Shown in pieces: positions 1-12,400 of a stretch of DNA of 64,000 nucleotides (the stretch's first letter is position 1; every line of letters begins with the position of its first letter). Origin of the DNA: Trissonchulus latispiculum (taxonomy: Eukaryota; Nematoda; Enoplea; Enoplida; Ironidae); contig JASAND010015626.1 in assembly GCA_030248195.1 (NCBI GenBank), positions 18,469-82,468 on the forward strand. The letters are read 5' to 3'. The notes under the pieces were generated by a model. That model saw only the letters and a list, made by a program, of their open reading frames with translations. It was not told the DNA's origin and did no database searches. The position numbers were made by a program, and so were the translations under genes.

Positions 1-951
1 AACTCTATCTATGTTGCTGTAATCTTTGGCATAGCAGGCACAATAGGATCTGTCATGACACTAATTCTGTTACGTGGTCCAGACTTCAACCAAGTCAGTT
101 TTCTTTATCATCGAGTTGTTGCATACCACGAAATTGTTACAAATCTGTCAATGATTGCATGGAAAATGCCAGAAGTGCTCTCTGCTTTCGGACATTCATT
201 TAATGGCTCTCAAATGATCAGTTTTTTCTCATATGGCGTTATGCGCGGCTTCGATGCCATTAATGACATCATGTGCATTGGAGTCGCATTGGAAAGATTC
301 GTCGCACTGCTGTTCCCGTTGTCATTTAAACAGATAAACAATGTATCGTTTATAGTTAAGGTTACTACATTTGCATGGCTGTCTTCGTTTGTTTATTTTA
401 ATGACATACTTCTTCTGTTTCAATTTTATTTTGTTTGGTCAAAGACTAATGGTTACAGCATTTTGCAGACGGTAATAATTGGACTAAATATTATAAAAGG
501 TGTGGTTGTTCTTAGTCTGTCCGTTTGCATTGTAGTCGGAATAGTTAGGAAGCGGCATCCAAAATTGTTTGCCAACGAAAACAGCAAACACAAACTGAAA
601 TGGGAACAGGATAGGCAATTTTGCTATCTTCAGTTTTGCTTAACTGTGCCGATCGTTATAAAAAGTACTTTCGTATTTGTTTCGGTTTATTCTACAAAAG
701 CCGTTGTTGGAGCTGCAGCGGTAGAATCATTAGACTTTGAAAACTCCTTGTCAAATTTGACAAAACACCTCCTGCAAACGAGAATACAAATATTTTTCGG
801 AGTCATGTTTTGGTTTGCTCATTCTTCAAACTTTTATTTATACATGACTTTCAATAGGAGAATAAGAAAGTCAGTGCTTAAGAAAATTAGTGACTGCTTC
901 AAGAAACAAATCGGGAAGAGCTCAAATACAAGCGAAGTCAGCTGTATGTAA
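1..951 (+). CDS. Rhodopsin-like 7TM receptor, 5' partial
   Basis: The reading frame is open from the first base of the window and ends at the TAA at 949-951, so the N-terminus lies outside. About 316 codons are visible. TM1 is the hydrophobic run starting at YVAVIFGIAGTIG. Six further hydrophobic helices follow. The end of TM3 carries ALERFVALLFPL, an E-R-F variant of the DRY motif. TM7 ends with SSNFYLYMTF, followed by a basic helix (NRRIRKSVLKK) and a Ser/Thr-rich tail. This layout is that of a G-protein-coupled receptor in the plasma membrane, probably a chemoreceptor or peptide receptor of the large invertebrate families; the ligand cannot be predicted. No intron is visible. It is not close in sequence to the receptor pair further right in the window. 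Confidence 0.75.
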   Translation, partial: NSIYVAVIFGIAGTIGSVMTLILLRGPDFNQVSFLYHRVVAYHEIVTNLSMIAWKMPEVLSAFGHSFNGSQMISFFSYGVMRGFDAINDIMCIGVALERFVALLFPLSFKQINNVSFIVKVTTFAWLSSFVYFNDILLLFQFYFVWSKTNGYSILQTVIIGLNIIKGVVVLSLSVCIVVGIVRKRHPKLFANENSKHKLKWEQDRQFCYLQFCLTVPIVIKSTFVFVSVYSTKAVVGAAAVESLDFENSLSNLTKHLLQTRIQIFFGVMFWFAHSSNFYLYMTFNRRIRKSVLKKISDCFKKQIGKSSNTSEVSCM

Positions 952-1051
952 ATTCAAAATAACTGGATTCTGATCGTTTAAATATTGAAGTAAATTGTAA
1001 GTGTAAATTGTTGTAAATATGCTTGTGTTTTGCTTGAAGTACTGTGATTTG

Positions 1052-1471
1052 TAGAGATGAACATTTCGGCCCGTTGGCCCGACCCGGCACGACTCGGCCC
1101 GCGGGCCGGGCCGGGTCGACTTTGTTAGCAGGCCAGGAAGGACCGGGCCGAAAAATTTTTTAACTCCGGGTTGGAGTGGGCCGAAACGGGCAGGTTAAAC
1201 TCCAGAAAATGTTGTAAAATCACTAAAATTAGCTACACATTTACTGATTCTGGTTATTTATGGCAAAATGTAACATTTCGTAGTATAATTTAGCCTGTCC
1301 ATCTTGCATTGAAGCCTTTGAAATAATATTGTTAGTAAAATTTTGGAACTTTTCTCTTGGCGGGCCGGGCTGGGCCGAATTTTGGAACGGGCCGGGCCGG
1401 GCCGGGCCGGGTTGAAAAATTTGGCCAGCGGCCGGGGCGGGCCGAAAAAATCCGGCCCGTGCTCACCTCTA
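1052..1471. mobile_element. Nonautonomous hAT-type MITE, GC-rich
   Basis: This 420-bp element is flanked by a perfect 8-bp duplication GTGATTTG (1044-1051 and 1472-1479). Its imperfect terminal inverted repeats are TAGAGATGAACA and, at the other end, TGCTCACCTCTA. Both the 8-bp duplication and the TAGAGRTGARCA end fit the hAT superfamily. Inside, both flanks are packed with CGGGCC/GGCCCG repeats around an AT-rich core. There is no transposase. Short ORFs crossing it are composition artefacts. Confidence 0.85.
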
Positions 1472-1479
1472 GTGATTTG

Positions 1480-3645
1480 TGCAATGGAATCTTTACGGTT
1501 GTTGTGACTTTGCCACTTTATATTGTACCACATTGTACTAGTTTGTATCACATTTTGTTCAGCTGGTTAGGGGACGGACGTTTGCAAAAAGTAGGGACGC
1601 TTAACCTGCTCACCCTCTTGTATTTTCCAATTTTCATCTTCGTGAATTCGCTACGTTCTGGTAGCCATTGTTCAACTTCAGCTGTACAGCTTCAGAAGTG
1701 AGAGCAACGATCGTTGCTAAGTTCACACTAAGGACGAGCAAAATTTTGAGGTGGCTTGGCCTGGCCACGAATAACTTGAAATTCTCGCGACAAGTCCATG
1801 CAGTAAAGAAGCCAAGTGTTGCAGATAACTTTCTCATATTTTCGTAGTCTCACTCAACTATAACTTAAGGGTGATTGTATTTCTTCAAAGCTATTCAAAG
1901 CTGACCAAGCGCAACAATTGACAAAACGACTGAGTCCCTTATATAAAATTTGCAAGGTAAACACAATTGTAGGCTAATAAATTGTTTAAATTAACTTAAG
2001 TTTAACTTTATCATTCGCTTATGAAAACCCAAGCAAAAATTAACCATTTTGAGTATTAATTAATCCTTAACGTAGACTTCAAGACAATAGCTAACTTCCA
2101 GAAATAATTATTCACAGAAGTAGAATCAAACAGAGAGTCCATTTTATACGAATAATCATAAAATTTGCAGCCATACCTAACTACTTGAAAAGAATATAAT
2201 GAATGTAATAATATGATTTTTCCATTTGTGCTGTGTCAAATTGGCACCACATTTGACTAGTGCGTAAAAGTTTAATTTTCTTTGTTAAACTTGCTCAACA
2301 CGCTCTTACTCTTGATACAATTAAAACAAACAATAAACATATCATCAGCAAACATATTAAAATCAGTCACAATAAACGAAAATATCTAAATATCTCTGAC
2401 ACAAATCTGAGCATAATATTGTATCAACCAACATAACAACTGTTCTCATGCGGCTTGCGAGGTTTTTGTATGTGTAGAGTTGTCGAATAGATCTACGCTA
2501 GCTTATTTCAATTAGTTTGCAGCTCTGATGAATCTTGAGTATTGCTAGAGGAGCTTTCAGATGCCGCCGGGATAATGCGTATCTAAGTTGAACCGAGCAG
2601 GGATTCAGCCTGAACTTCGCTGACCACCATAAATTCATACTATTTCATTATCATTTCATTATTCATTTCATTAAGCCTGTGTTTACTTTGAATATCTTGT
2701 GTACCTTTTACCTACACATGCCGTTTTACCGTTTTGGAATTTGGATAACAAGGTAACAATGTCTAACACACATTTTTCTGGATTTGGCTCAACAAGCCTC
2801 AATACTCCAGAAAATCCGGCAAATGTGCGGTGACACGAAATTTCGCAACTTTGTATTCAATTTTGTCGCAACTGGCGCAGTTTTAGCTCAAACCAAGAAA
2901 AATGTCCCTCCGCAATAGTGCCAATTTTCATTGAGCCAAAAATCAGGCGAATCCATTTGGTAGTTTTTGAGAAATCGCTGTTCAAAACAAAATAATCGCA
3001 GTTTTTGCCAAAATGGTTTTTCGGCCAAATCTCTAGCTTAAAGCAACGAAGCCCAGCTAATAGGCACTGATAGAATGGGCAATTAGACCGCTTATCGATT
3101 GAGTATAAAGTAACCGAAAATTGTTCGTACGATTTAGCAGTAATTTTGAAAAAAACTGATTTTTTCGAAAACAGCCGTTTTTTGACCCCAAAAATCGATT
3201 TTGGCTTATACCGACTTAACCACTAGAGATAGCTCAAAGGTTGTAAAAGCAAAAATGTACCCTCTTTCCATCCATAACAACCAATCTGATGTATCGACTA
3301 CCTACTGAGAGTATAATGCCAAAAACCGAAAATTTCTCATCTTTTCACCTAAAAATGTGGGACTGGTCCGAGAATGTTAAAGAGCACCAAAATAGCATAT
3401 TTGGAAAGTTTCATCTACTTTCATAAAGAATTGAAGTCTTTAGGGTCAAATTTACAGAAAAGGAAACCACCACCTTAAAATAGACAGTTGAAAGTTATTT
3501 TAAAGTCAGATTTGCATTCACACACATCTTACCCAAAATGTGACAGAGACATCTTCATCCATTACTCCAACAAACAAGTGGATAATGATTTATGAAAAAC
3601 TGTTAATGCAAAATTTCAGAAAGCAGAGAGCCAGACGAACGCTAC
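1480..3645. other. Intergenic, no gene seen
   Basis: AT-rich sequence without a convincing coding region. Near its right end, CCACCACC followed by TTAA (3467-3478) matches the terminal pattern of the TTAA-flanked elements at 51397 and 53984. The stretch before it may therefore be the 3' part of a third copy, but no left end was found. Confidence 0.5.
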
Positions 3646-5555
3646 TGTAACGCAAGAGGCTGACTAACGGTCAACCTTTTCGTTATTCTCATTATTATGA
3701 AATCAATCTACTTAGCTACTAGTTGGCTTACTCAGCAAGCATTCCTCCACGTGTCATGTAGCTCCACCTATAGGATAGGTTTGGATTGGGTGGGGACCCC
3801 CCTTGGAGCTACATGATTGGGACACCCCAGCTAGAGGGTGCTTCTCTTGGGAGGGGGTTTCTCCGTCAAACTTCTCCCCTTTCAGTTTGGGTTTTCCCTT
3901 GTACAGTACTGTACTGAGACGGCGTGACGTCAGTCCTCTAAAAATATTATTGTGTGTTGTTTGAAATTAATTTGAGTAAAATTGTGTTAGAAATAGTATT
4001 TTTAAGAGTGAATTATAAGGTGTGCAATTTATTCTGAAAGTGTGTGTTGAAATAAGTTTGAAATTATTGTGCGAAATTTATGTGTAAAAATCTTCTGCTT
4101 GAGTTTTCTGCGTCTATGTGTAAATTACGTATATGTGTGTCAGCCAGCCTAGCCAATAGGTGGCGCTGTTGAGACGTCTATTTTCTCTCGAAGCCTCTCC
4201 CAGCATCTCACTTTTCAAGGGGGTCTCAAAATTATCCAATCAAATTCTTCCACGCTCTTTCAAAACTGGTCTTGTCTAGACGTCTCAAAAACTTAGTCAG
4301 TCTCGTTTCTTTTCTTGTCCTGTGCGGTCGTGCTTTTTCACTGCAGTCTCCCCACGTTATACTTATTTGCTGTGCCTTGCTTTATATGCTTAATCAGTCT
4401 AAAGCGTTGGCCTCTTTAGACTTTAGTCGCTCCAGGTTGACCCTGTCGAGCTAGACTGTCACTAGTTCTGTGTTTATTTTTAAATTCTTTATTCTCTGTT
4501 CTTTCTTATAATTATTTTGTAAGCTCCTAAGATCTCTCTGATAGCTCTATTTTTCATTTGTTAGGTTAGCTGTTTGCTTAGTAATTCTTTGCACTTTATG
4601 CTACTGTTCTGTGAAAGTTTGGTGTAATAATTTAGTTAGGTCTTTTTCTCCACTCTGTATCCGTACTTGTACTCTAAACTTTGTACGCATTTTCGGGGTT
4701 CGCCCCATTTGTCAAGCATAATTTTTCTAGTAAATGTGGTCTCTTTTTGGACCATTTTAGGGAGTCATCTTAGCCTAGGTTTTTGTTTTAGAATTGTATA
4801 GTCGGTAAGTAGGGCTTTTCTAAGATTATTTGGGTAGGTAGTTAGTTATTTTTAAGCATGTACATTTCAGCAAATTTGGGGTAGTTCATTTATTACTTGA
4901 GTCTTTGCTCTTCATCGGCGGTTGAACTCCGTTCGGTAGGTTTCACGTAGGTAGTATTTGGCGAGGTTAGTTGGGTCGACTGGAACTACATCTCCTCCAG
5001 GTTCGACGTTCTCCTTGTGCACAGTTTCCCACTCGTAAAGTTTGGTTGTTCGTAAACTTCCAACTTTACAGTACAGTCGCTATTCTCTCTCTATTCTCTC
5101 CCTATCTCCTGTGTACAGTTTACTCCCCCTGTACTTTGTCAGTGGGCTCTTGTATTGGTACGTTAGCGGGGCTTCGCCCTTCATAAATTGGTGAGTGTGT
5201 GATAGATTCTTTTGTTGTATAACTGTACGTATTTGTTGGGCTTTGCCCCCCTAAATTCTACTAGTTATATTCTGTATTTGCTCTCTTCATAAATACTTGT
5301 TGTACTTTATTAAATATCTCCACTAGGTGTGTACTTTTGGTAGGTCATTTCTGAGCTCCTAGGTTAGTTTAGTGCCATTTCTGAGGTGAGCGGGTGTCAC
5401 CCACTCATTCTTTCTATTTATTTGGCGAGGCTTCCCCGGCCGGCTCCTGCGCGGTTGGTGTGTTATTCACTTGTGCCACGGTCTCCTCGCTTGAGTTGCT
5501 CTCGCGGGGTAACGGTACTTTTGTGTTAGGCTAGTTTCACTCTGGTACCGCTACA
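3646..5555 (+). repeat. 5' LTR, long form
   Basis: This 1,910-bp LTR begins TGTAACGCAAGAGG and ends TACCGCTACA. It matches the 757-bp 3' LTR at both ends but contains about 1.16 kb more, lying between two copies of TACAGTAC (3902-3909 and 5067-5074). The 3' LTR has only one copy of that octamer, which suggests that it lost the segment by deletion rather than that this LTR gained it. The segment is T-rich and non-coding, and probably contains the promoter and untranslated leader. Confidence 0.9.
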
Positions 5556-6191
5556 TTAGGCTGCCAGGAGCTCAGGGTTCTAACCTCGACCTTCGGTTTT
5601 CGTACCCTTCGCAGTTTCCATTTTTTATACGTACGTATTTTTACCCCCCTCCCCCCTAGGGTCAAAATTTTTAAAATTTTTTCTCTAGGTGTTTGCGTGT
5701 TTTTAAACGTATAATTGTGTATGCGTGTGGGTTTGACCCAATACCAATTTTAGGCTACAAATAATTTTGGGGTGAGCTAGTTTAGGGCATTTTTCTCGGG
5801 ATTTGAGGTAGGACATAACATCAAATTTTTTGTAGTGTCAAAAATAACTTAATTTTCGTTAATTTGTCATTTTATTGCGATACCTGGTATCTTTTCCTGT
5901 GTATTTGTGATATTTTGTCAACTTTTGCTTGTTTTCAGGTTATATTTGTATAACCCGCTTCATTTTAGGTTATTTTTGCATAATCCCCTTATTTTCAGGT
6001 CCTGAGTGAGTTTGCTCTATTTAGCAATTATATTGTGATTTTTGTAGCCGGTATCGCACTAATTTCCATTATACGTATATAACTTGTGTTTTTATGGGGT
6101 ACCTAGAGGTAAATCCGTTTGTATTTTTGCTCGTAAATAAATTTTTTCCAGCACTTTTAGTCAAACGGGTTTCACCCAAGAACTTTGAAAA
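5556..6191 (+). other. Retrotransposon leader between LTR and gag
   Basis: Untranslated sequence downstream of the 5' LTR. I could not match the bases just after the LTR (TTAGGCTGCCAGGAGC) to a tRNA 3' end with confidence, so no primer-binding site is assigned. The stretch is T-rich with several tandem-like GGTTATATTTG and GGTTATTTTTGCATAA repeats at 5938-6000. Confidence 0.5.
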
Positions 6192-8607
6192 ATGGATTCT
6201 GTACGTACTTCGGAAAGATTGAAGGCTAAGAAGGAAAGGAATCAACCGTATCCAAATCCGAGTTGCTGTAGAGAAAATGCTGGTGGAACCATGCGAGGCC
6301 TGCACCGAGCGGGTCCGTCCACTTCGGGTGTTCGGGACTCGGATCTGGAATTCCGCCCGCGGGCCAGTTCGGCATCGCAGGCGGATTTGAGGACACGAGG
6401 TGCTGGTTTGGGAGATTACAGAAGGGGCGTCGCCCGTTCTGTTGACGGAAGACGGTTCTGTGCAGGATTTGGAGGATATTGGTCCGTTGACGGCTGTCAC
6501 TTCGCAGGAATCTGTCTATGTTTCGGCAGCCTCGAGCATGGAATCTCTGCAAAATGATTCGGGGTGCAACTGCTCGGGCCAGGTCCTTCATTGACCATAC
6601 GGTAAGAAACTTGGACTGGAACATGTCTGGCCGGCAACAGAGCGGCTCTCCCCAAAGTTTTGGGTCGAGCCCCGGGGACCAAACGATAATTGGTCGGGAT
6701 GAGTTCATGGGGCCGGGTCCGACCCGACCCCATGCAACTCCCGTCGCGAATTTGGTGCCCCCCGGGGCCTCGGCTTCGCCGGATCAGCCGTCTGTGTCGA
6801 GATTTTCTGGTGCTGCTTCGCAGAATTTCGGGTTGTTGGACTTGGACCTCGATCAGGAATTCACCTTGGGGACCACAGCATTGGCCAATTTGGCGTTAGA
6901 GCCGATAATATAATAATAATAATAATATCTTGGGATCCCGCGTACGATGGCGTCCAGTTGTCGGGGGCTCTAACAGATGGTCGATTTGGAACGTCGGCCA
7001 TCTCTACAGGATTGGGTACGCAGGTAACAACAAGTTATGGAGATATGAGCCAATTCGCGATTCAGTCGCGTTTGCGCACCACTCACCGAAATTCTCTGCT
7101 AACCAACCAACGAAATGAAAACTCATTCATGTTGCAAATGAGTGCGACTGTGCTGAATAGCACAGTGATAAGACCGGACCTGTTATCTTCACCGGCCAAT
7201 TTTTCGTCACCGTTGGCGCATCGAACTAACCTTAAGCTGCCTTCGGTTCGCGGTGCGCGAGCCGGAAATCGAGTTCGCACCGGTGGCCGAAATCTCTTTT
7301 CGTCGTTCGTTCGTTCAACTGTCGTTCAGGAACTCGGTGACACCGGTTTTTCGGACTTTTCCGGACCGATTGGTCATCCTTTATCGCAAGGTGGTCGTGC
7401 GGCGTCGCCGGCTCGGCCCGAGATTCCGACTGTCCCGGTCCTGGGGCATGTCAATGTGCGTCAACTGACCCCAGAAACCGTCCATGTTCTTCATGATTAC
7501 TTGAAATGGTTCAAGTCAATCTCGAAGTTCAAGGGGCGAAAAGGTGGCATTCAGCTGTCGACGTGGCTTCGCATGTGTGAGAACACTTGGTCGGCAAGCT
7601 TGGCCCCAGCCGAGCTAAAGAAGGCTATTCTTTGGTATCTGCTGGAAGATAATGTCAAACAAGATCTCGAGGGTCACACCCTCGAGACCTATGAAGATCT
7701 GGAGGCGGTTTTGAAGCAGCTTTATGAGCCTGTCGCGAAAACATCCGATCAGTATGCTCGAGAGTTCTTCGAGCGGGTTCTTCTTCAGAAAGCGTCCGAA
7801 ACGTGCCATGAGTACCTCAATGAATTGAGGACGCTCGCCTGCAAAGCTTTTCCCGACGTCGAGCCGAAAGTTCGCGAATTGAAGGTTGTAGATCGCGCGA
7901 CGCGCGGTCTAAAACCTTCAATTCGGGCGAAAGTGGCAAGTTCATTCGCCGACGCGACCTATTGGGCTTATGATCGGCCGAATGACATTTTTATGCGAGC
8001 GGTACGTATACTGCGGTCGGTTGAAGAGGGCGACACCCAGTCAAAGCCGATGGAATCTGCGATGGCTGTCGGCGATCGGCCTCGGACAACGTCCGTGGAC
8101 CTTGATTGTCCAGACTATGTACGTGATTTGCAGCGACAATTGCAGGATATTCGGAACTCGATTACCCAAGGACAGGCTCAAGCCTCCCGACAGAGGTCCT
8201 TGGATGATGAAATTGCGGCAGCCTGCAAAATTTTGGACGACCCCAGTTTGGAAGACATGGACGAAGAGGATGTCTGCTACCTGGTTGAGCAGCAGGGGTC
8301 GGCTTCTGGCTGGGCCAAAGCCGGTGGAAACCCCGCTAAGTCCATGCACTGTACCTATTGTGCGGAGCCTGGGCATAAGTGGTTGTGTTGTCCGGTGTAC
8401 GTGAAGGCTGTGCGCTTCTGGGGTGATTACCTTCGCCGGCAACAGATGTTGGCGAGCAAGTTATTCGGTAGCTTGCTCATGAAGAATGCGACAGCTAACA
8501 CTGGAAACACTCAATCTGCCGCCGATGGAAGGACCTACCGAGGATGTGGTCGAGGTGGTCGTTTCAATTATGGAAGGCGCGGTGGTCAACAAAGGTGGTG
8601 GTGCTAA
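6192..8607 (+). pseudogene. gag: Retrotransposon gag (capsid and nucleocapsid), 5' part frameshifted
   Basis: Structural polyprotein forming the cytoplasmic virus-like particle. A plausible start is ATG 6192 (MDSVRTSERLKAKKERN). The 5' third then moves through three frames and is crossed by a (TAA)n microsatellite at 6908-6928. From 6958 to the TAA at 8605 the frame is clean for 549 codons; that stretch opens at a TTG, so 6958 is not the real start. It contains a helical retrotransposon-gag domain from about 7480 to 7970 (LKWFKSISKFKG; later LNELRTLACKAFPDVEPKV). A zinc knuckle C-x2-C-x4-H-x4-C lies at about 8350-8391 (CTYCAEPGHKWLCC). An RG-rich nucleic-acid-binding tail ends with GRGGRFNYGRRGG. 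The domain order is that of Ty3/Gypsy gag. Confidence 0.8.
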
Positions 8608-9493
8608 TCAGGCGTCTGATGCCGGTGGCGGAAGTAACTCGCCCGGCAACCGACAACAATCATCTGGCAATTCGGAAAACGAATAGCGGGGGCGCGGAAC
8701 CCCCAAAACAAGCCGCAAACCGGAAGTGTAAATATGGTCCAATCGCCAAATGTTGCTAGGCCTCGTCGTTTTTCTAACTCGGGGCATGGCCGGGATCCTC
8801 GGGATCTCGCCTCGGGCAAAATGGAAAGCCAGTTGGTTCTGTTGCGAGATATGGGAGCGTGAATATGATGTCGATGAGAGAAGCCATGAAAATTCCGGAT
8901 AAATATTTTATGATGCCGAGATGGCGATGTATAAAGGGTCTACCCGAGTCGAAATGTGAGCATTTGTGTTGTATTGCGACTAATGGTCGGCGACCTCAAC
9001 GTGATGAGGCACCTGCTCGGCAGCAACGTCGACGTAGGCCCGACAAAAGGTCGAATAAGGGCAAGACACACCAAAATAACCAAGAAGCCGATCAGGTGGT
9101 GCCTGTTGTCGGCGAGGAAGGATCGGCACAGCCGTCCAAAAATTCGGTGGCGACGCAAGCCATCACTGTCGCCGATGGCTTGTCGATTCGGGAAGCTGCG
9201 ACTAAGGTCTGCAATCCGGAACCTGGTCCATCTGGGACTCGTGCTTCGGGCTCGGGTTCGACCCGGGCTTCTAGCACGAGCCCCGGGGACGGCCATGATG
9301 ATGAGTCCAGTTCTCCGGCGACTAAAAAGTCCGACGTAAATGCCGATAGTCGCGACAGAAAATCGCGACACTCCGACTGTACCCAAGCTGAAACTTCAGC
9401 GGTCGGCCGACAACACATGGAAAGCGCCCCGAAACGCGGTCTCACCGCGAAAATCCAATGTTTCGGTGGATGTTCCGACATTCAACCGTTATA
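8608..9493 (+). CDS. Gag-pol linker, basic and Ser-rich, function unknown
   Basis: Between gag and protease the best coding-like frame is an ORF at 8859-9494. It starts MNMMSMREAMKIP, has a basic stretch (RQQRRRRPDKRSNKGK) and then an Asp/Ser/Thr-rich segment. It overlaps the start of the pol frame (9340), and the coding character seems to move from one frame to the other near 9380. A frameshift between gag and pol, either programmed or mutational, is therefore likely. No domain is recognised. The piece at 8608-8858 also shows Gly/Ser-rich coding in other frames. Confidence 0.4.
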
Positions 9494-12400
9494 ATCCGTT
9501 GGATTTGTCTTCAGTTGACGCGGATATATTGGAGGCCTATTGGGACCGCGTGGCTCGAGCACAGGATGAATTCGGCTTGGAGGAGGAAAAGTTGGAGCAG
9601 GCTGTAGCGAAGCAGCACAAGAAGGTGGCTTCGTCGGCGAAGAAAGTCGTCGAGAAAATGGAAGACTTTGAAGAGGTTCTGAGAGCTTTCACGAAGAAAT
9701 ACCGCTCGGAAGATGCGGCGATGCTTGTCGAACAGGCATCTGCAGCCGCCGAATCTATGGACAGGCTGGATCAACCGTCGACCTCGAAAGAGGCTAGCGA
9801 CCCCGATGATTCGGATGCGATGGCTAAGGTCGCGAAGGGCGGTATCCGTGAGGTTATGGAGGGTGAATGTGTCCTCTTTGTGTCGAATGGAGCCTCCGTT
9901 TCTTTGAAACATACACCATATGTGCTAGCACGTATAAATGGGGTCACTGCCCTTGGCCTTGTCGACGCTGGAGCCTCTGTGTCCTTGATCTCCAAGGAAG
10001 TTTACGAGCGAGTAAAGGGTCATGCGGTGACACCGATGACAGAAGCCCCTATGCCGTCTATTGCTGCAGCAGGTGAGGGCACCCTTACCATTCTCGGTCA
10101 ATGTGAGCTGTCAATGCGTTTTGTATCCGGTTATGGCTATGTTCCAGAAAACCTGACACACCGATTCTATGTTGTTCCTGAGCTGTTGCAAGAAATGTTG
10201 ATTGGATTTGATTTCTTGCATGATTTGGGCTTCTCACTGAATCCAAAACGCGGTTTTATGGATTACAGTGGTGGACGTATACTGTTTTTGAACAGTGCCG
10301 AGCTGCAGGGGATAGCTTGTGTTTACAATATTCCTCTTGCTGCGTCTGTGAATTTGTGTATTCGGGAGCGAGTCCGTGTACTCCCGAACAGGGAAAAGGA
10401 TGTCCCTGTAAAGGCTGTCATGCCGGGCGGTGTCACCTTCCCAGAACGCCAATTTATGCTTTTTGAGGCTGAACCCGAGGTTATGGAAACTCACGGAGTG
10501 TTCCCGCAGGCTGGTGTCCTCGTTGTGACACAAAAAGTCGCTTACATTCGTGTCTACAATGGAAGTGACCGGATTGTTGATCTCCCCAAAGGTGCTTTGA
10601 TGGGAGAAGCCTGCCCTGTGGTTCAGGTCAAAGAAGCTGAAAGGCCAACATCCGATGTAATGGAGGCGGGTATTGACCTGCAGTCGATCCATTACAACCT
10701 CAACCGATGGTTTGGGCATCCGGCTACCCATTCGCTTTGGGCGGATGAGGTCGGCGATAGTGTAAGCCGACTGCACAAGTTGCATCCCGGATTTTATCCT
10801 CTGGATTTGCCCTTGAAGACCTCTGTGGTTGAGGTAGACGCTGTGATTGCTCGGCCGCCCTAGCGGGTGATTACCCATGCTATTCAGGAACCGAAACATA
10901 GGACGGAGATCCACAGTCCTCCGGGTTCTGATGCGGATAAGGACCTGGAAAGGCCGATGGAAGAGGCCAGTGGTGGTCATTTCTACTCTGCTGAGGATAG
11001 GGGGCCACGCCCCGATCCTACAGAGGAAGAAAAGCTGAAGGACATTGAGTCGAATGTCGATGTCGATCGTATGGACTGTCCAGACGACATCAAGCAGGAG
11101 TTTAAGAAAATGCTGCTCGAGTATTATGATGTCGTGGCTCATCCTGGAAATCCTGGACGGACAAAAATCGATCAGCATTTGATCGATACAGGCAAGGACG
11201 GACCTCTGAAAAGCCGAGCTTACCGGATGAACTCTTAGCAGAAGGCTGAGGTCGAGAAGCACATAAATTCGATGCTCAAGGAAGGGGTATGTGAGCCCTC
11301 GACCAGTCCGTGGTCATTTCCCTGCATATTAGTCGGTAAGAAGGATGGTACGACCAGACTTGTTATCGATTATCGCAGGTTGAATAAGATCACCAAGAAG
11401 GACAATTATCCATTGCCGAAGATTGACGAAATCATGGACCAGCTGAAGGGCAGTGCAATCTTCTCGACGATAGATTTAGCAGCTGGCTATTGGCAAGTCG
11501 AGGTTTACCCCGAGCATCGCGAGAAAACGGCTTTCGTGTCTCACATGGGGCTGTTTCACATGAATGTTATGCCGTTTGGATTGTGCAATGCACCTGCGAC
11601 CTTTCAAAGAATCATGGAAAAGGCGCTTACCGGCCTGCCTGTTTACATCGACGACGTTCTGATTCCGTCAGGTAACTTCAGTGAGCATCTGAAAATGCTC
11701 AAAGGTGTCTTCCAGAAGCTTCGTGACAATGGACTGCGGATCAAGTTGAAGAAATGTGTGTTTATCCGCCAAAAAGTCCCGTTTCTCGGGCATTTGATCA
11801 GTCAGGACGGCTATGAAGTGGATCCTGACAAAGTAGCTGCCGTGGTCAAGCTACCCAATCCGACTGATTGTCGCGGCGTTAAGTCGTTCCTCGGCATGTC
11901 TGGATATTATCGGAGGTTTGTGCCAAATTATGCGAAGGTCGCCGCGCCGCTCATTGTGCTGTTGAAGAAAGATGCGGTCTTCGAGTGGACTGAAGCTCGT
12001 CAGAAGGCGTTCGACGCACTTAAACGGATATTGACCGAAGCTCCGGTGCTGGCTTACCCTGATTTTGACAAGATGTTTATCTTGTCCGTTGATGCCAGTC
12101 ACCATGTATTGGGAGCGGTGCTCGAACAGCCTGTGTCTGTTTCTCGGAGTTCGAAGAAGCCCGGCGAGGCTTGGACGGTGAAGACGCGTCCAGTGGCGTA
12201 TGCCAGCCGAACTCTGACCGTGTACGAGCGGAACTATTCAGCCACGGACCTCGAAGGCGCTGGCGTGGTGTGGGCCTGCCAGAAATTCCGTCATTATTTG
12301 ACGTGTCGGCCTTTCATCATCAGAACTGATCATATGGCAGTTAAGGACCTCCTTAACAATAGATCTGTGTTGGGAGCTGGGAGACAAGCGCGTTTCGCGC

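Noticed and set aside
1258..1701. Pro/Arg/Gly-rich ORFs on both strands
   Set aside because: They arise from the CGGGCC repeats of the hAT-type MITE and have no conserved features.
5556..5575. Primer-binding site after the 5' LTR
   Set aside because: No convincing complement to a tRNA 3' end was recognised, so none is called.
10234..11262. 342-codon minus-strand ORF opposite pol
   Set aside because: It is antisense to clear protease/RT sequence and has no recognisable domain.
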